The position numbers were made by a program, and so were the translations under genes. The notes under the pieces are model-generated. The model was not told the DNA's origin, ran no database searches, and was given only the letters and a program-made list of their open reading frames with translations. Shown here piece by piece: positions 11,033 to 24,016 of a stretch of 64,000 nucleotides of DNA. The stretch lies in the NCBI GenBank assembly GCA_022385755.1, contig MU278366.1, forward strand, positions 310,001 to 374,000. The letters run 5' to 3'. How positions within the stretch are numbered: position 1 is the stretch's first letter; the number at the start of each line of letters is the position of its first letter. Origin of the DNA: Trametopsis cervina. Taxonomy: Eukaryota > Basidiomycota > Agaricomycetes > Polyporales > Irpicaceae.

Positions 11033-13058
11033 ATGGAGGCCCCGAGCTCCCCCCGAGAAGCCTCACCTGCTGTAGCGGTGCTAGCAGTTCCTACGAATCC
11101 TGCAAGCAAGAAACGCAAACATGCTGCTATATCTGGTGGCCTAGCCGCATCGCCAGCTCCCTCAGAGCGTGGTGGTACTCCCAATCCAGCGAACGAGAAT
11201 GTAGTGATAGCCACACGCCAATTGGACCTCGCCAGCCGTCCTCGTCTTACCATCTCCCGACATCCATCTTTCGTTCCTGTTGCCCCAAACTCCCTATATC
11301 ACTCAACGGAACCTCTGTGTTTCAACAGGCTGAACTTCCGCTACACTCCCGCAGGCCTCTCGGACCCTACGTCAACACACCCCTTTCGGACTATCGAGTC
11401 TTCGCCCACTGCGTTTCGGGTATCATGGGAGGACAGGAGCCCATTTGTGAAGGTCACGCTGGATGGCCTAGGGTTGAGAGGCGAGAAGGGATTCAGGAGT
11501 GCACGGTGCAACGCTCCGGTGCGGGAAGGGAAGTGGTACATGGAGGTGAAGATTGGTCTTGGAGGGGGTGACAGTGTACCGGATGCGAAGAAGAAGGAGG
11601 GGAGCCACGTTCGTTTGGGGTGGGCACGGCGGGAGGCACCGCTGGGTGGCCCAGCGGGATTAGATGGGTACAGTTACGCAGTGCGCGATAAGACGGGAGA
11701 GAAGGTACATCTGTCCCGATCCCGACCTTACGGCCGGCCGTTTAAATCGGGAGACGTCGTGGGCATGTACATCTCTTTGCCCAGTCCCCGACGCCAGCCA
11801 AACAAAAAGGACCCCCACGACCCGGCGCATATCAAGCGAGAGCGCATAGCAATTGAGTTCAAGGGACAGGAATACTTCGAGTCACTTGAGTACTCCCAGA
11901 GCAAAGAGATGCTTGCGCTGATGGAAGCAAACAACCGCTCAAAGGTTAGCAGCTCTGCGCCTGCGCCGCCGCCTACGAAAAAGTCGGCCACCGTCAAGAA
12001 CCTGCCGTCGACGTCAAGAGGCGGCAAGGCGGCTCCTCCCGAGCCCGCACCCATGCGTCCTCTGCCCACGCTTGGCCCTGAGTCTTGTATCGCCTTCTTC
12101 GTTAACGGCGAACCGCAGGGCATCGCGTTCCAGGACCTGTACGATTACCTTCCTCTCCGCGCCGGGCCCAACAAGGCGCAAGAGAAGAAGCGTGCGCACA
12201 AGGAGGGGATACGCGAGCACAAAGAGAATCCATTCGACGATGGTAGCCTGGGCTACTATCCCGTTATTTCCCTGTTCAACGAAGCGGAAGTGAGGATTAA
12301 CCCGGGCCCCAACTTCGACTTCCCGCCGCCTGCAGACATCGACGCGGTGCTCATGTCTGAAAGCGGCGTAGACAGTGACATCAAGCCTACCCTGGACGGT
12401 GGTCCGATGTGGCGACCCATGTGTGAGCGGTACCCGGAGTACATGTCCGAGCAGTTTGCACTGGACAACCAGGAAGAGTCCGATGCGAATGCACACCAAA
12501 AGGTGCAGTGCTCTTTCCTTTCTCAAGTTCATGAACGCCCCAGATATTGACTATCCTCTTTTGCCGCTGTCTTTCCCACAGGCCTCGGACGCAAAAGATC
12601 AGAATGAGAAGGTGAAGCAGGAGATGCACCGCGCCAAGCGTCGTGCACAGGCCGCGAGGCGCAGAGAGAAGAAAATGAAGGAAAAGGAAGGAGCCGACGT
12701 AGCCGCAGCACCTCTGCGCGACTCTGCCGTGCCTGCCCAGCTCCTGCCGGAGGAGAGCCGCGATCCGTCTATGGAGGTAGACAACGCGACGATTGAAGAA
12801 AGCCGGTACAGCTCGCCGGGTGTCCAGGCCCTCGATCCCTATCCTGCGGAAGGTGCCCAACTCGTGGGTCCCGGACTGGGGCACGAATTTACACCTCCGC
12901 TCGCCGCGGGGTCTATAGGTGACGTGCAGTCGTATTGGTTAGGCGCAGCCGCAGGAGACACGAGCGGATACAACACCGAATATGAGGACGCCGTGGCAGA
13001 TACGGAAAGTCAGGGACCGGACATAAGGTTTGAAGATGAGTTGATGCATAATTCCTGA
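11033..13058 (+). CDS. ASH2: ASH2/BRE2-like SPRY-domain subunit of the COMPASS histone H3K4 methyltransferase
   Basis: Subunit of the Set1/COMPASS complex, which methylates histone H3 lysine 4; Ash2/Bre2 proteins support Set1 activity through their SPRY domain. Two exons (11033-12502 and 12582-13058) join in phase around a 79-nt GT-AG intron, giving 648 residues. After a disordered, Ser/Pro-rich N-terminus, the SPRY region includes FNRLNFRYTPAG, FVKVTLDGLGLRGEKGF, SARCNAPVREGKWYMEVKI and the Ash2 hallmark HVRLGWARREAPLGGPAG followed by DGYSYAVRDKTGEKVH. It resumes as CIAFFVNGEPQGIAFQDLYD after a Lys/Pro-rich insertion typical of fungal versions, and ends near YYPVISLFNEAEVRINPGP. The second exon begins with a strongly basic helix (KRRAQAARRREKKMKEKE) and has an acidic tail. 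No PHD or winged-helix domain is present, as in yeast Bre2. Confidence 0.9.
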
Positions 13059-13089
13059 GTAGGAGGTATCGATGTGGTATAGCATAGTA

Positions 13090-13107
13090 GTACGTGTACG
13101 TGTACGT
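13090..13107. repeat. Short microsatellite (GTACGT)x3
   Basis: Three perfect copies of the 6-mer GTACGT lie 32 nt after the ASH2 stop, probably in its 3' UTR. GTACGT is not palindromic over its full length, but the tract contains the self-complementary ACGT and GTAC. No function is claimed. Confidence 0.7.
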
Positions 13108-13290
13108 CTGACGCGGCGAAATATAAAAGTGGGTGCTTCGTCCGAGAGGCCGTATTGAAGTGGTGTACAGAGTTCTACTGTTATAATTACAACGAAGTTT
13201 GCTAGAACACGAACACGAAAACGAAATAAATAGAGCTCCGTGGATATAGAAATGAGATCCCCATGAAAATGAAAACAACGGCACGGTATA

Positions 13291-16200
13291 TCACAGTAAG
13301 ATATGGTCCACGATCGGCTGCGCCATCGGATGTGGGGTGGTGGGCACGTAATGGCCACGAGGTGGCAGGTTGGACGGGATGGAGTCCGAGAACTGGTCTC
13401 CGCACATGTTGACCAGCGTGTCGTTTAGCATCTTGCCATAGCGGACTGTGAGAAAAGAAGGTGAGCAGAGTTCAATGTTCGTGAGAAAGGGGGAGTATGT
13501 CTTACAGGCCAGAGGTACACGCTCTCCTGCTTTCCCCAACATCATCCTACAATCGCGCGTCCAATTCATTAATGACGGGGCAAACGGGTCATGCAAACCG
13601 TACTCACCTGACATATGACAATTCACCTTGTATAGCAATCACCTGGTCATGATCGTTCGTGTCTATCGCGGCCCTCAAGAACCGGACCAACACTCTGCCT
13701 GCCATAAACCAGCACATCTGCAGGCAAAATCATAAGCAAAAGCAGGAAGGCATGTGACACAGGATGCCTTACCATGACCTGCAGATCCAACAGCGTGATG
13801 TCGTAGTTTGTAGCTCCGATAGTGTACATCAGTTCAACAATCGCCCGTGACGCGCAAAGTGTCTTCGCTGCTGATGTGCAGTTCAACACATCCGGTTTCG
13901 CATGCGGTTCGTGTAGTAGGATGTGAGCTCTGAGAGAATCAAAACAGACGTCAGACAAGATCTGCCAACAATGCGCACTGATAGACGTACAGATGTGTAG
14001 CCGTGCACGCGGTGTACAGGTATGGGTCCAAGACGTCGTTGGCGACAGGTGACCGCAGCCGGGCGGGGAAGGACGGTCGGAAGTTGTCGATGATCTCGTC
14101 CAACTGTTGGAACTCGGGAGAAGAGTTCACAGCTTCAAAGTGTGTTGGGTCAAATGCCGCGGTCTGTGGTGAGAGGATGGAGTTGTCGGCGGGGTTGTAT
14201 GGTCGCCATCGGAACCGAAGGTTGAAGGTCTTGACCCGCGAGAGGAGGATCGCGGATTTCACGTAGAGAATAAAAGAGTCCGTCTGATGTTCGGGATGTT
14301 TGTACAGAATATCAGGCGCGTAGGACCATTGACGGCCCTCAGGAAGTACAAGGATCTGCATGATAGTCAGTATGATGATTCCTTGATGACGGAGGAAGAC
14401 AACGAACTCCTTGCTCAAACTGATCCCCCCTTAAAGGCAGCAGTTGACAAACATCAAGGTCGTCGAGACTTAAAGCCCAACCGTTCCCTGTACCCTGTTG
14501 ACGCTCCATCGAATAAGCTAACAGAACGTCAATACAACAATCAATAAATTTGCGGACTGATGGACGAACCTATCCAAAATGTATTGCGTCTAATTTCGTC
14601 TTCGATGACACTCTTCGCGGGTGGAAGCACCGATGGTGGCTTATAATGTGTAATAGCTGCTGTGGTGTAGCATGTGCTGATACTGCAGGGACCGGTACAG
14701 CGCATAGCCTGCGCAGCAGAAAGGAAAGCCTGGGATAGTCGTTAGCATTGTCATTTCGAAATGGTCAAGGATGAGCGTACATCCGTCCACCTAATAAAGT
14801 TTAACAGTCAGATCTTACGTCTTTTCATATACAGAAATATCGCACCTGCCCTGGCTAAGATACCACCATGTCAGAATGATCTGTGCTGGAGTAGAAACCC
14901 AATCAACGACATGATAAATGATGGAAACAGGGGCTGCTTACCTTGTACACACTGAAATTCTGCACGGATAAGTCCGACATCGCAGCTTCTTCTGGCGTAA
15001 CGTGCTTGTTGCTCTGAGAACGATTCCCGACTGCTGGGGTCTCCAAGCATATCTGGTCGATGATGGGCTTTCTTCCATCGGCCTCCCTGCAATTCGTCTG
15101 GCCAATAGATCAGTTACTGCATGTATGCATACCAAAAATGTAGTACTCACAAGGTGTGTCGTCATGGTCGCAGAACATCTGACTCTCCGGGACCGCCGCC
15201 GTATACAGGCTGCCCACTGCACACATGGCATGTAAAACTGAGACGTGTGGGAATCGAGGGTCAGTAGGGAGGAGATCGAGGGATGCCATGAATGTTGGTG
15301 CGTGAAACAATCGAGATGCATGTATATGGTAAGCAAAGAACGCCTCCACACTAGAAGAGAGTTTAGTGTGGTCGATCGCAGATATGTATGAATGGGCGGG
15401 CTTACAGATGGCGCGTAACATCGGGGGTCGGCAAATTTGGAGGCCATGACCGTAGCTCCATGTAACCGTCGACATAGGTGGCAGAGGATTGGAGACCTGA
15501 ATGACCGAGCAAGTCGGATGAATTTGGGGGGTGTGAGGGGCGGGACGCCCGTTCGTTAACGCCGTCTGACACAACCGAGACACCATCCAATCCTCCCGCC
15601 GAGAATGGCCCATATCCACCTGTCTCGTTACTTGACCCAGAACGGCTAGGATACTGTCCATACAGGGTGGCATCCCCTGGGACCGGCGCCTGGGAGAGGA
15701 GTTCAGGGTCCGAGGCCGCAAATTTGGGGGCGAGACCAAAGTCTCCTATCGGCGGCGAGGAGCTTGTAACATCCGAACCGACCACTGTAGGGCTGACTCG
15801 CGAGTTGGAATGTTGTTGTAAAGATTGTATCGCTCGGTCCTTCTCCAGCAGCTGGGCCTCAAGCTCGTCTGTGGTTTTGCTCTGAGCGCTATGCATGAAT
15901 AATGGTCACAAGCACAGTACGCACGAATCTTGCTCTCCATTTTCTCGTACATCTTTCTTGATACCGAGTTACCTGCATCTGGGTCGAACGCTGGAACTAG
16001 TTTCGAATGTTGGCGGAGCAAAACGGTCATTGACTGTGATGACACACCTTCATCATACGTGCACTCGGGGTGAGGAGGGAATACAGCACCCTCTACAGCA
16101 TGAGAGACGGCGTAGGCATGCGAGCGAGCACACGTCGAGCAACAAGGCCGTTTTGCATCGCTGTTCGACGACGGATGAGCACAAACGGATAAGATGAAGA

Positions 16201-16443
16201 ACCGCACGCAATTCGAAGTACTCACCATTTCTAAGCAAGCCACAAGGTCGGCGAAATGAGATCTGCCCGAAATACACCTGAACGGTACTCACTAATTTAC
16301 GCTTTCGACATTGGTGGCACGCCTGTTATTGACTCGACTATCAGCTGTGGTTTGTGCCGGAGAGGGGTAGTACGCACCTGGTAGCGCTTGAGACTGGGCG
16401 CGTTCGACTTGGAGGTTTCGGTATTTGGAGCCGCTTTGGGCAT
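13291..16443 (-). CDS. Zn2Cys6 transcription factor with fungal-specific middle homology domain
   Basis: Nuclear DNA-binding regulator. The preferred ATG is at 16443 (MPKAAPNTETSKSNAPSLKRYQ). The binuclear zinc cluster follows across two exons: ACHQCRKRKL, then CDAKRPCCSTCARSHA and a longer-than-usual loop before ECTYDEG, giving six Cys in the C-x2-C-x6-C...C-x2-C...C order. Next is a heptad-like segment (ELEAQLLEKDRAIQSLQQH) that probably dimerises, then a Ser/Pro/Gly-rich linker. The fungal-specific transcription factor domain starts around VEAFFAYHIHASRLFHAPTF, MASLDLLPTDPRFPHVSVLHAMCAVGSLYT (about 15200-15350) and runs to the C-terminus ending MAQPIVDHILL at 13291. Many short introns split the gene; those around 14.3-15.0 kb were not all resolved. 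Target genes cannot be told from the sequence. Confidence 0.82.
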
Positions 16444-16977
16444 TGAGCCGGGCTTAATGATGCCAGGTGTAGAGATGGCGTCCAGGGGGTATAGGGAGGC
16501 AGACGTTGCGGACGACGAGCAGGAGGGCAGCGCTGACGGATGAGGACCTGGCGGGGGGAATAAACCCAGCGATAGAAGGGATGATGCTGTTTTGGCGGTG
16601 CGTATATCGAGTTCTCGCTGGCCGCCAGGCGCCAGCCTTAAGCTTCAGGGGAGCGTCCCATTCCCAAAATGGAAGGGTCCCCGCGGAGACCTGTCTCCAT
16701 CCTCAAAACGGTTTCCGACCTTTCCGGAGAAGACGTGCGGGGCCCACCCAAGGCACGCAGTCCCGGCTATCGACGGCGGGATCTCGAGTCGGTATCACCT
16801 CAGTCAACGAGCATTCATTAATTTCCCTAACGTTCTCATCCCAGCTGCGGCGAAGCATGAGGAAAATAAATTACGCTGCTGTCCAAGCACTGTGTACAGA
16901 TGAAGCATGCATGTTCGAGCCCATTTTCTCCCACCACCATCCCAAAGGCACTTCCCGCGGTGCCGCGAGGTTGATGT
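16444..16977. other. Intergenic region between the Zn2Cys6 gene and the PhoD-like gene
   Basis: These 534 nt hold the promoter of the Zn2Cys6 gene and the 3' flank of the PhoD-like gene, both on minus. A 204-codon plus-strand frame (16506-17120) overlaps the confident last exons of the PhoD-like gene and has no known domain, so I do not call it. Confidence 0.4.
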
Positions 16978-19900
16978 CTACCAGCGCGGCGGGGGACTCT
17001 TTACGACATATCTGCGGCGAAAATCTCAGATTGAGCATGTCTTTCATAAGCATAGAGAACCACGTACCCCACGGTGCGTCCGTGCCCTTTCGTCTGCTCA
17101 ACGCGAATGTCGAACACTAAATCACCAGACGCTGGATCCCACTCCACGCTGCACCAGTTCCGCTTGCCCATGATGTACTTACTCTTCGGGTTGCCTCCGT
17201 TCGTGTCCTGCGCAAACACCGGAACCTGCACCCACGTCACAACGGCATCTCAGTTCGCGGAGTGGAAACCGCTCACCATAGTCTCGTCGGTGTCCAGATG
17301 ATGTAGGGTTCGGTGAGTTTTTGTCGCCAGAGTTCCCACCATCGTCAAAACGCCATTTGGCGGACTAAAAAGGCGACGATCAGTCACAAACTCTCCCATC
17401 AGACACAGCGCAGCAACGCACGGTGTGTTCACAATCGCGCCTGCAACGAGGGGGTAACATAACATCAGCGCTCCCTACACTCATGTCGGGCACAGAAGCC
17501 AGCTTACTGGTGACGACGTTGAGCATGTAGCGGTAGTCCATCGCGGGAGGGACGTCCGGGTCCTTCTTGCCCTTGACGTACGTCTTCAACACTCCAACAG
17601 CCGCGCAATGGACGTCTCCGGATAGGAACGAAACTCGTATGTGTTTAGCTCTCGCAAAATGCTGTAACTGTTCGATGAGCCAATTGCGCTCCCGCTGTCG
17701 ATCAATCAGTCCTGCGAGAAGAAGCCGAGCTGACATACAATCACCAACCTTGTGGGATTTTGCCGTCCAATGGTCGTTCTGAGATCAGATCGCGTCAGTA
17801 CAACGCCCGCGATAATTGAGTCCGGCCGCGCTAGTCATCTTACCAAATCATCAAGCAGCTCTGCGTCTGCATTGAACTTGTTTACAAAGCCAGATAGACC
17901 CATTGAGCCGGCCCGACCTAGTGCGACAAGCGGGTTGAGCTTCGACTCGAGCGCCGTCTCGAGGAAGACCATTCGTGGATAGGCGATGGGAATCCCTGGG
18001 AGTTCGGCCATAAACAGGCATTTCAAGCTGGAGCCACCGCAAATCAGAACGCACCTATCTGAACAATGACGTGTTCTACTTGTTGCGGCACGCGAGACAA
18101 TCGATCGAATACTGCTCTATACTCCTCTTCACTACACACCTGGTCCTTTTTCCTTTCAGCACTGGGCACGATTGGAGGAACGCAGCATGTCGTCAGTAAC
18201 GAACAGTTCAAGCCGAGAGAGCGCGACGTACCGGCAGTCAAGTAACAGCATGTAAACGCGCGGCCCGAGATAACTCAAGAATGAGTGAGAAGGGAACGGT
18301 ACGAAGGGACCTGGGCCTCCGAGGACTAATGACTTGAACGGATGTCTTGTCGCATCTAGTCCGTCGGTCTCGACTATGCAGCTCACTCAGCCCGCAGCCG
18401 GTGGCGCAAATGATACGCTGAGGAACGCACCGTTGATGAAGCATTGGAAAAGTAGAAAGAAGAAGTAGCCACGTGAACCTATCCTACAGAAGCGCAGTTG
18501 TCAGCATTGACTTCCATGCTAGGTTTTGCGCTCAAACTCACGTTCCAAATACAGCTGAGCTCATTAGGTCGTCGGGATCTGTGCAGGTCAACTCAGGTTA
18601 GAAAGTAGGCTGAAGTTATTGCCGTGTGCTCACTGACAGCTCCCGAACCCATCGATCTTCGTGCGAACACGTCACTTCAGCCGCGCTCCGAAAGACTTTC
18701 CATGTCGAACTCACCAAGTCTAAAATCGAAAAAGTTAGTCATCGAGGGATGTGCGTCGGTTTCATTTCCGGAGGCTTACCATGGTCGTCTACAGAAAGTT
18801 CAAAATGAGCTACAGTCGTGGTTCTCGCGAAGCAGAAACTTACCCAACATGTTCAGCATGGGGCTGCCTCACATTAAACATCTCGTAATTCAGCGCCGTC
18901 GACGATTTTCAAATCGCCAGACTCACATGGAACTGTTAGCCCTCGCAAACGCACCGCTGCGAAATACCTGGCAGTAATGATTGAAATAAAACCGGTCGAT
19001 CGCAAAGCGCATTTCCTCCGTCAGAGGGTAGTTTTTCTTCTTTTCCGGGATCTTTGTCCCCACCCATTCTTGCATTTCAGGCTCACGCACAATTCCATCG
19101 CAATACAGCTGATCTCCGCCACCTACCAACGCATGGTAGGGCGCCTCTGCGTGTTTCTCGAGCAGGTCGGCCCATACAGGGTCATATCCTGACTGGAAAC
19201 CCGGCCCACGGAAGTCGTCAGGGTTCACACCCGCACTAAAACCATTGCACTTGCAGACGGGAGGTGAGGCGAAAAAGAAGTCTCGGGATCGCAAGAACGG
19301 AGGCTTACGGAGTATGCCGCCCATCGCATGTTTTGCGTGCGTCCAGGGACGAAGAAATCCATCTCAATCCCGTTGTTGACGCTGTACGACACCCTCATCT
19401 CGTTGGGACCTAGCGGGACGCGCATCATAAATCGCCAAAAAGTGAAAGTCCTGCCCAGGGATGAGTATTCTGCGCACGTAGCAACCTTCGTCAACGTACC
19501 CTCCGCTCCCGCAATAAACCCATATTTGCTGAGCAGGGACGGTCTGTCTCAAGGTGTTCGGGCCCCACTGCTCCGGGTCGTGATACGCATTGTCGCCCGG
19601 CTGTACGTTCGACAAGGGGTCCGCAGGATGCGGGCCCAGCTGGTGCAATGACCTTGATCGCTGTCGATCATGCGTTTGCGAGGGCACGCGAGCCAACCTC
19701 GAAGGGCGGTCGGGATCCCAAACGTACGTAAGAGTGGGATGAGGGTCATATATTGAACCGGCATCGGCAGCTGCGAAGTTGCGAATCAGCTCATTGACCG
19801 GCAAGATAGCCTCACAATCTATACACTCACTAACAATCAGTGCAGCGCCGTGCCAGATACCGTCCGTGTCAACAGTGTCGTAGCGCAGCAATGGTCCTGC

Positions 19901-20397
19901 CATGAACTGCAGGACCGGGTCCATGCGAGCGACTCGCAAATTGCGAGACCGCTCGACTGCAGTCATTCCAGCCAGTTGTTGGGTGGCATAGAGGTATTGG
20001 TGGCTTTGGAAGGATCCATCTTCGAAGGAGGGGTGGGCAGAACTGCTGCCTACCCCAGTCGACGGGGTACTCGGAACCGGCCAACCTGGACGGTATTTGT
20101 CGTCCTTCGGAGGTGGCGTAGGGAGGCCAGCGTTGAAAGTGTCTGGTGTAAACGGACGGGATGGTGGTAAATTGAAGCCTCCTACGAAGCCGCCCTCGGG
20201 TGGAAGTGGTCCGACCTCTTCGACTGGCTGGTATCTTCCATCCGGTCGTCTTTGAGGATATGACCATCTCGCCTCTTCCTGTTTAGCCAGTCAGAAACAC
20301 GGAACACTGTTGTCAGGTCATATATAAGCAGAGATTGTAATGAATCACACACCTCCTTCCGAGCCCGATGCAGAGCATGCCAACCTGCGTTATCCAT
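16978..20397 (-). CDS. PhoD-like phosphatase domain protein (fungal PhoD_2 type)
   Basis: Putative metallophosphatase of the PhoD-like group common in basidiomycetes. The ATG at 20397 starts MDNAGWHALHRARKE. An intron then leads into a Pro-rich N-terminus and the domain: MDPVLQFMAGPLLRYDTVD, IWHGAALIV, TFTFWRF then VPLGPNEMRVSYSVNNG, FFVPGRTQNMRWAAYS, CNGFSAGVNPDDFRGPGF, LVGGGDQLYCDGI (metal-binding Asp/Gly cluster), FYFNHYCQVF, and VSFLSGDVHCAAVGVLK with the conserved GDVHCA. The C-terminus is RNWCSVEWDPASGDLVFDIRVEQ. It is spliced via a GTACGT donor near 17040 to the final exon, which reads GYVVKSPPPRW before TAG at 16978-16980. More than ten short introns are present. No signal peptide is seen, so a cytosolic or peripheral place is more likely. 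The substrate is unknown. Confidence 0.82.
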
Positions 20398-20904
20398 AAC
20401 TTGCTATGGTCCCCAGATGTAGATTTCGGACTTAGTGCGTCTCGCGCGGAAAGCAGAGTGTCGCGGGTATCCCTAACTGTGTAATCCCGAATCAAGAAAG
20501 ATATAGGTCGTGAGAGAGGGGTATAAACGAGCCGCTGCTGCAGTGCACTTGGCGCTGTGTAGGATTCCAAGTGGCGGCATATGGACGCCTTTATCCGAAT
20601 GATCTAAGCCAGGCGATGCCGACTTGCCCTGCCACCTCGCTCAGCGCCACGCTTAAATTCGTACAAGCTCTCACAGCTGCGGCAAGGCAATCGCTCCATT
20701 CCTGAGTACTGTTGTCGCAATTGATAGTATAATGCTTGGTGTTGGCATGCCGAATGCCAAGTACGGTGCGGCAGATACGCCGAGCATGAGAATGGTACAA
20801 CGTGTGATACTCATTCCCTACTCCAGATTACACAAAGGTTCATTATCCAATATACATGATGAATGGTTGGGTGTAGCCACAACGTTCCGTTACTCGTTAC
20901 CTGT
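20398..20904. other. Intergenic region between PhoD-like gene and CAP
   Basis: 507 nt upstream of the PhoD-like gene and downstream of the CAP gene, both on minus. I see no coding potential or repeat of note; a minus-strand 70-codon frame at 20591-20800 is probably chance. Confidence 0.4.
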
Positions 20905-22861
20905 TTAACCCGCGTGCTCGACAGCAGTGGTGACAAGCTTCCCATCCTTGATCACGGTCTTGAACATCTCCGGGATAGGATGCTCGTTGAAGATACCATC
21001 CTCCTCGCCCTCAACCGGCAGACTGATGTTTATGGCGCTGCACTTCGCAGTCGTGATTTCTGTGGCGAGGCAGTCCTTGGACAGGTATAGCATACCCGTG
21101 TCCGTGGAATCAAGTTGAACGGTTGGCGCCGAGCCGGTAATCTGCAGCTGGAAAGAAGGAGAGCTCGTCACAGATACCGAGGAGATAACAGATTCCACGA
21201 GTACGCTCGTCTTTGTACAGTTGACTGGCCATTCAAATTAGTAATCCGTTCAATTGAACATAAACGACATCTACGCTTACCGAGTGTTACTGCGTTCACC
21301 TTGCCCTTCACGATGATTGTTGAGTTCTTGCATCCGTACAAGTTGACCGTATGCTGCAACTCAGTCTGGTCTACAGTCAACGCCGACTCGTTTTCTTGGT
21401 ACTCCTGTAACTTCATGAGCTTCCCCTCAATACTGAGAGCACATAATGACTGACAATAATCCATTTGTTGCCCTCAAGCGCGAACTTGGCCGGTTTCTTG
21501 CCAGCAAGCGCGGAGGGCTTAGTCGGCTTCGGTGGTTTCTTCGGTGCCGCTGACGCTGGTTATCGCGCAAAATCAGCTGACATGTCTCACAGCCCTGTCT
21601 ATCGAACTCACACGTTGTGGCAGGGACAGTGCTGCCCGCGCGCAGCGAAGGGTTTTTGTGTGTCATCTCGCTCTTGTCAACCTTTCGGAGGCCCTTCGTG
21701 ACATCTTCGCCACGGTTAAGTTCGGCGAACACAGCAGCTACGCCTCCTCCAGAAGCAGATGCTGCTGGAGGGGCTGCGGGAGGTGGCGGTGGTGGAGGGG
21801 GAGGCGGTGCGCCTGGTGCTGACGCAGCACCACCTGATGATTTGTATTCGCTAGTGGGGATACCCTGGGAGACTCTGAGTAAATAGTGTAATAATAAGGT
21901 CAGAGATCTTACCTTCGCATTCCAGGCCAAACCTGTTGTGTGGAAGTCCAGGACATATTTACGTAGCTCCTCAAATAGAGCATACCAGCCTTTGACCCAC
22001 TCCACGTGTTTCGGGTCTCTGTGAAACATGAATAATTATCGGAGCGGCGGTGGCGGCTGTGCTTACTTGTCCTTCCACTCCTTTATTATCCTATTCCCGT
22101 AGAATTCCGTGGCTTCCTTTATACTTTGAACGTACGGCGCTGGCTTTGGAGACTGTGCCTTATATTAGTGGACGTTCGCAAGGCATATCCGGTGTTACTT
22201 ACCACCACCACCCACCCTACAGCTGGGGCACCCTCGGCAAGGAAGGTATGGTGGTTATTCCAGTCCCTGTCCTTCCTGTTCGCTTCCTTAGCACGCGCGA
22301 CAGCCTCGATATCTTTCGACAACGGCATCAATAGGGGTTCTAGTGTTTGCTTGTCTGGCAGCTTGCATGTGGCCACAAGTTGCAGGAAATCGCGCAATGT
22401 CTTGAACTCTTTTTCAATCAGAGCGACCTGAACAATGAAAGCATCGGATCGCCGTGAGCATCCACCGATCTTCCGTAATGCACGCGGCAAACTCACCTGA
22501 TCAATAACTGACTGACTGGCGAAGCTACCCGTGAGCTTAACGAGCGGCTTCAGCTTCCCCTCGATTATCTGTTCGTCAAATGCGACAACCGACTCAGGAA
22601 TGGCCGCAGGAACAGCAGCCGGGGGTGGCGGGGGCGGAGGGGGAGGAGGTACAGGTGTAGGTTCGTTTGATTGAGACGAGATTACAGTCGTACCGCCTGA
22701 TACTTGTGGCACCGCTGGCCCAAGAGCAGCGAGATCCTCGAGACGCGACGTAGCCGCTTCAAGTCTGCAGAATCGCTTCAGATCGCGTCTCTCGCGTTAC
22801 ATATGTGCACCGACCTCTTGATAATCGTCGCGAGCGAATGCAGCCCGCCTGTTGAAGCCAT
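20905..22861 (-). CDS. SRV2: Adenylyl cyclase-associated protein (CAP/SRV2)
   Basis: Actin-monomer and cofilin-actin recycling factor that also binds adenylyl cyclase in fungi, linking Ras/cAMP signalling to the cytoskeleton. The ATG at 22861 gives MASTGGLHSLATIIK and then RLEAATSRLEDLA, the oligomerising and cyclase-binding N-terminal helix. A first poly-proline run (about 22620-22655) is followed by the helical folded domain (VAFDEQIIEGKLKPLVKL, VALIEKEFKTLRDFLQLVATCK, HVEWVKGWYALFEELRKYV). A second poly-proline run, about 21782-21812, precedes the WH2-like stretch GLRKVDKSEMTHKNP. The C-terminal beta-helix/CARP domain reads ENESALTVDQTELQHTVNLYGCKN, STIIVKGKVNAVTL, QLQITGSAPTVQLDSTDTG, and ends GKLVTTAVEHAG at 20905. 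All expected modules are present and in order, interrupted by short introns. Confidence 0.92.
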
Positions 22862-24016
22862 GGTTCCGCTGGTGTTTCAGGAGCACTGGAGCAGAAGGTG
22901 GCGGGTTGGTTGAGTTTGTTACGAAGGATCTAGGAGTTGTGCACGATCTACGCGTCGTCTGCACTCGTTAGTGTGGGTGCACGCGATATCGCTGCTGGTC
23001 TGCTTTAGACTTGGTTGCTGCAATGAGGACGAGCGGGCGCCTCCTTTTTGGTAACATGTAGACGCCCAAAGACCGAGATCAAGATGCGCGCAGAACAACA
23101 ACAGTTCTTGTACAGGTCTTGTACTCTGCTCCGACTATCAGTTATCCATTCGTCGAGATTGGCGCTATAGTACTCAAATGTATGGCCTATGAATGAGTTA
23201 GATCCACGTTTATAGGATCAAGTGAGATGAGGTGATCACGGTATTTACACCGCATGCTCTTCTTGGTCCTCGGAGTATGCAGTACGGTGATGTCTTATCC
23301 CCAGGATCGAAATCCGCGTTGTCGGTGCCGGAAAGTATGCGTGTGGTGGCTTTTCTTGAACGGTGAACGTATCGCCGCTCAGCAAAGGTTACCTTTGCGA
23401 AAGTTCATGTTACCACATAGTAGTCTGACTTGGAGGGTGCAGAAGGATGTGAATATTTTATCTGCTCGCTATTGTGCGTGTACATGCAAGGTACGTTTCT
23501 TCATCCTCGAAGGATGACTTGTGCAATTTTACACTGTGTACATCGAACGAGAGCACCGCACATACGCTGTCGAACTTACTCTAGGGTAATCTGGCAGTGC
23601 GCACAACTTCTCACTCCAGGTACAGAGCAGCCAGTAGTAGCTTACAATCTGTGGGAACCAACTGAATACACAAGACAAGTACGTACTATTAGGCTTCAAG
23701 GATACGTCGACACTGGGGGGGGTCACAACTTCCTAACCAGAGCTACAAGTACAGATACGAGATTCGCCCGCACCCTAACGCGCTGTCCCCGACCTTTCGA
23801 TACCCCCCTTGGGCCCACACTAACATGAAGGTCGGGGGTAGAGCTCGTACAGATACATACGAATACTTTAGAATGAAGAAACTGAAAAGGTGGCGCCAAT
23901 CGTAGAATATAGGTACTAATCGCACACGGGAGAAAATATGTAACCAGATATCTGGAGGGAAATGGAGTGCGCAGAGGGAGAAAAGGCCAGTAGATGAATG
24001 AGATAGAGAGGACAGA
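22862..24016. promoter_or_regulatory. Long intergenic region upstream of CAP
   Basis: 1155 nt between two minus-strand genes (CAP start and histone H1 stop). Frames up to 132 codons occur, but none has recognisable domains or good intron borders. I read it as the CAP promoter plus the H1 3' flank. A run of eight G lies at about 23716-23723. Confidence 0.4.

Noticed and set aside
16506..17120. 204-codon plus-strand frame
   Set aside because: Overlaps the confident last exons of the PhoD-like gene on the other strand and has no domain-like sequence.
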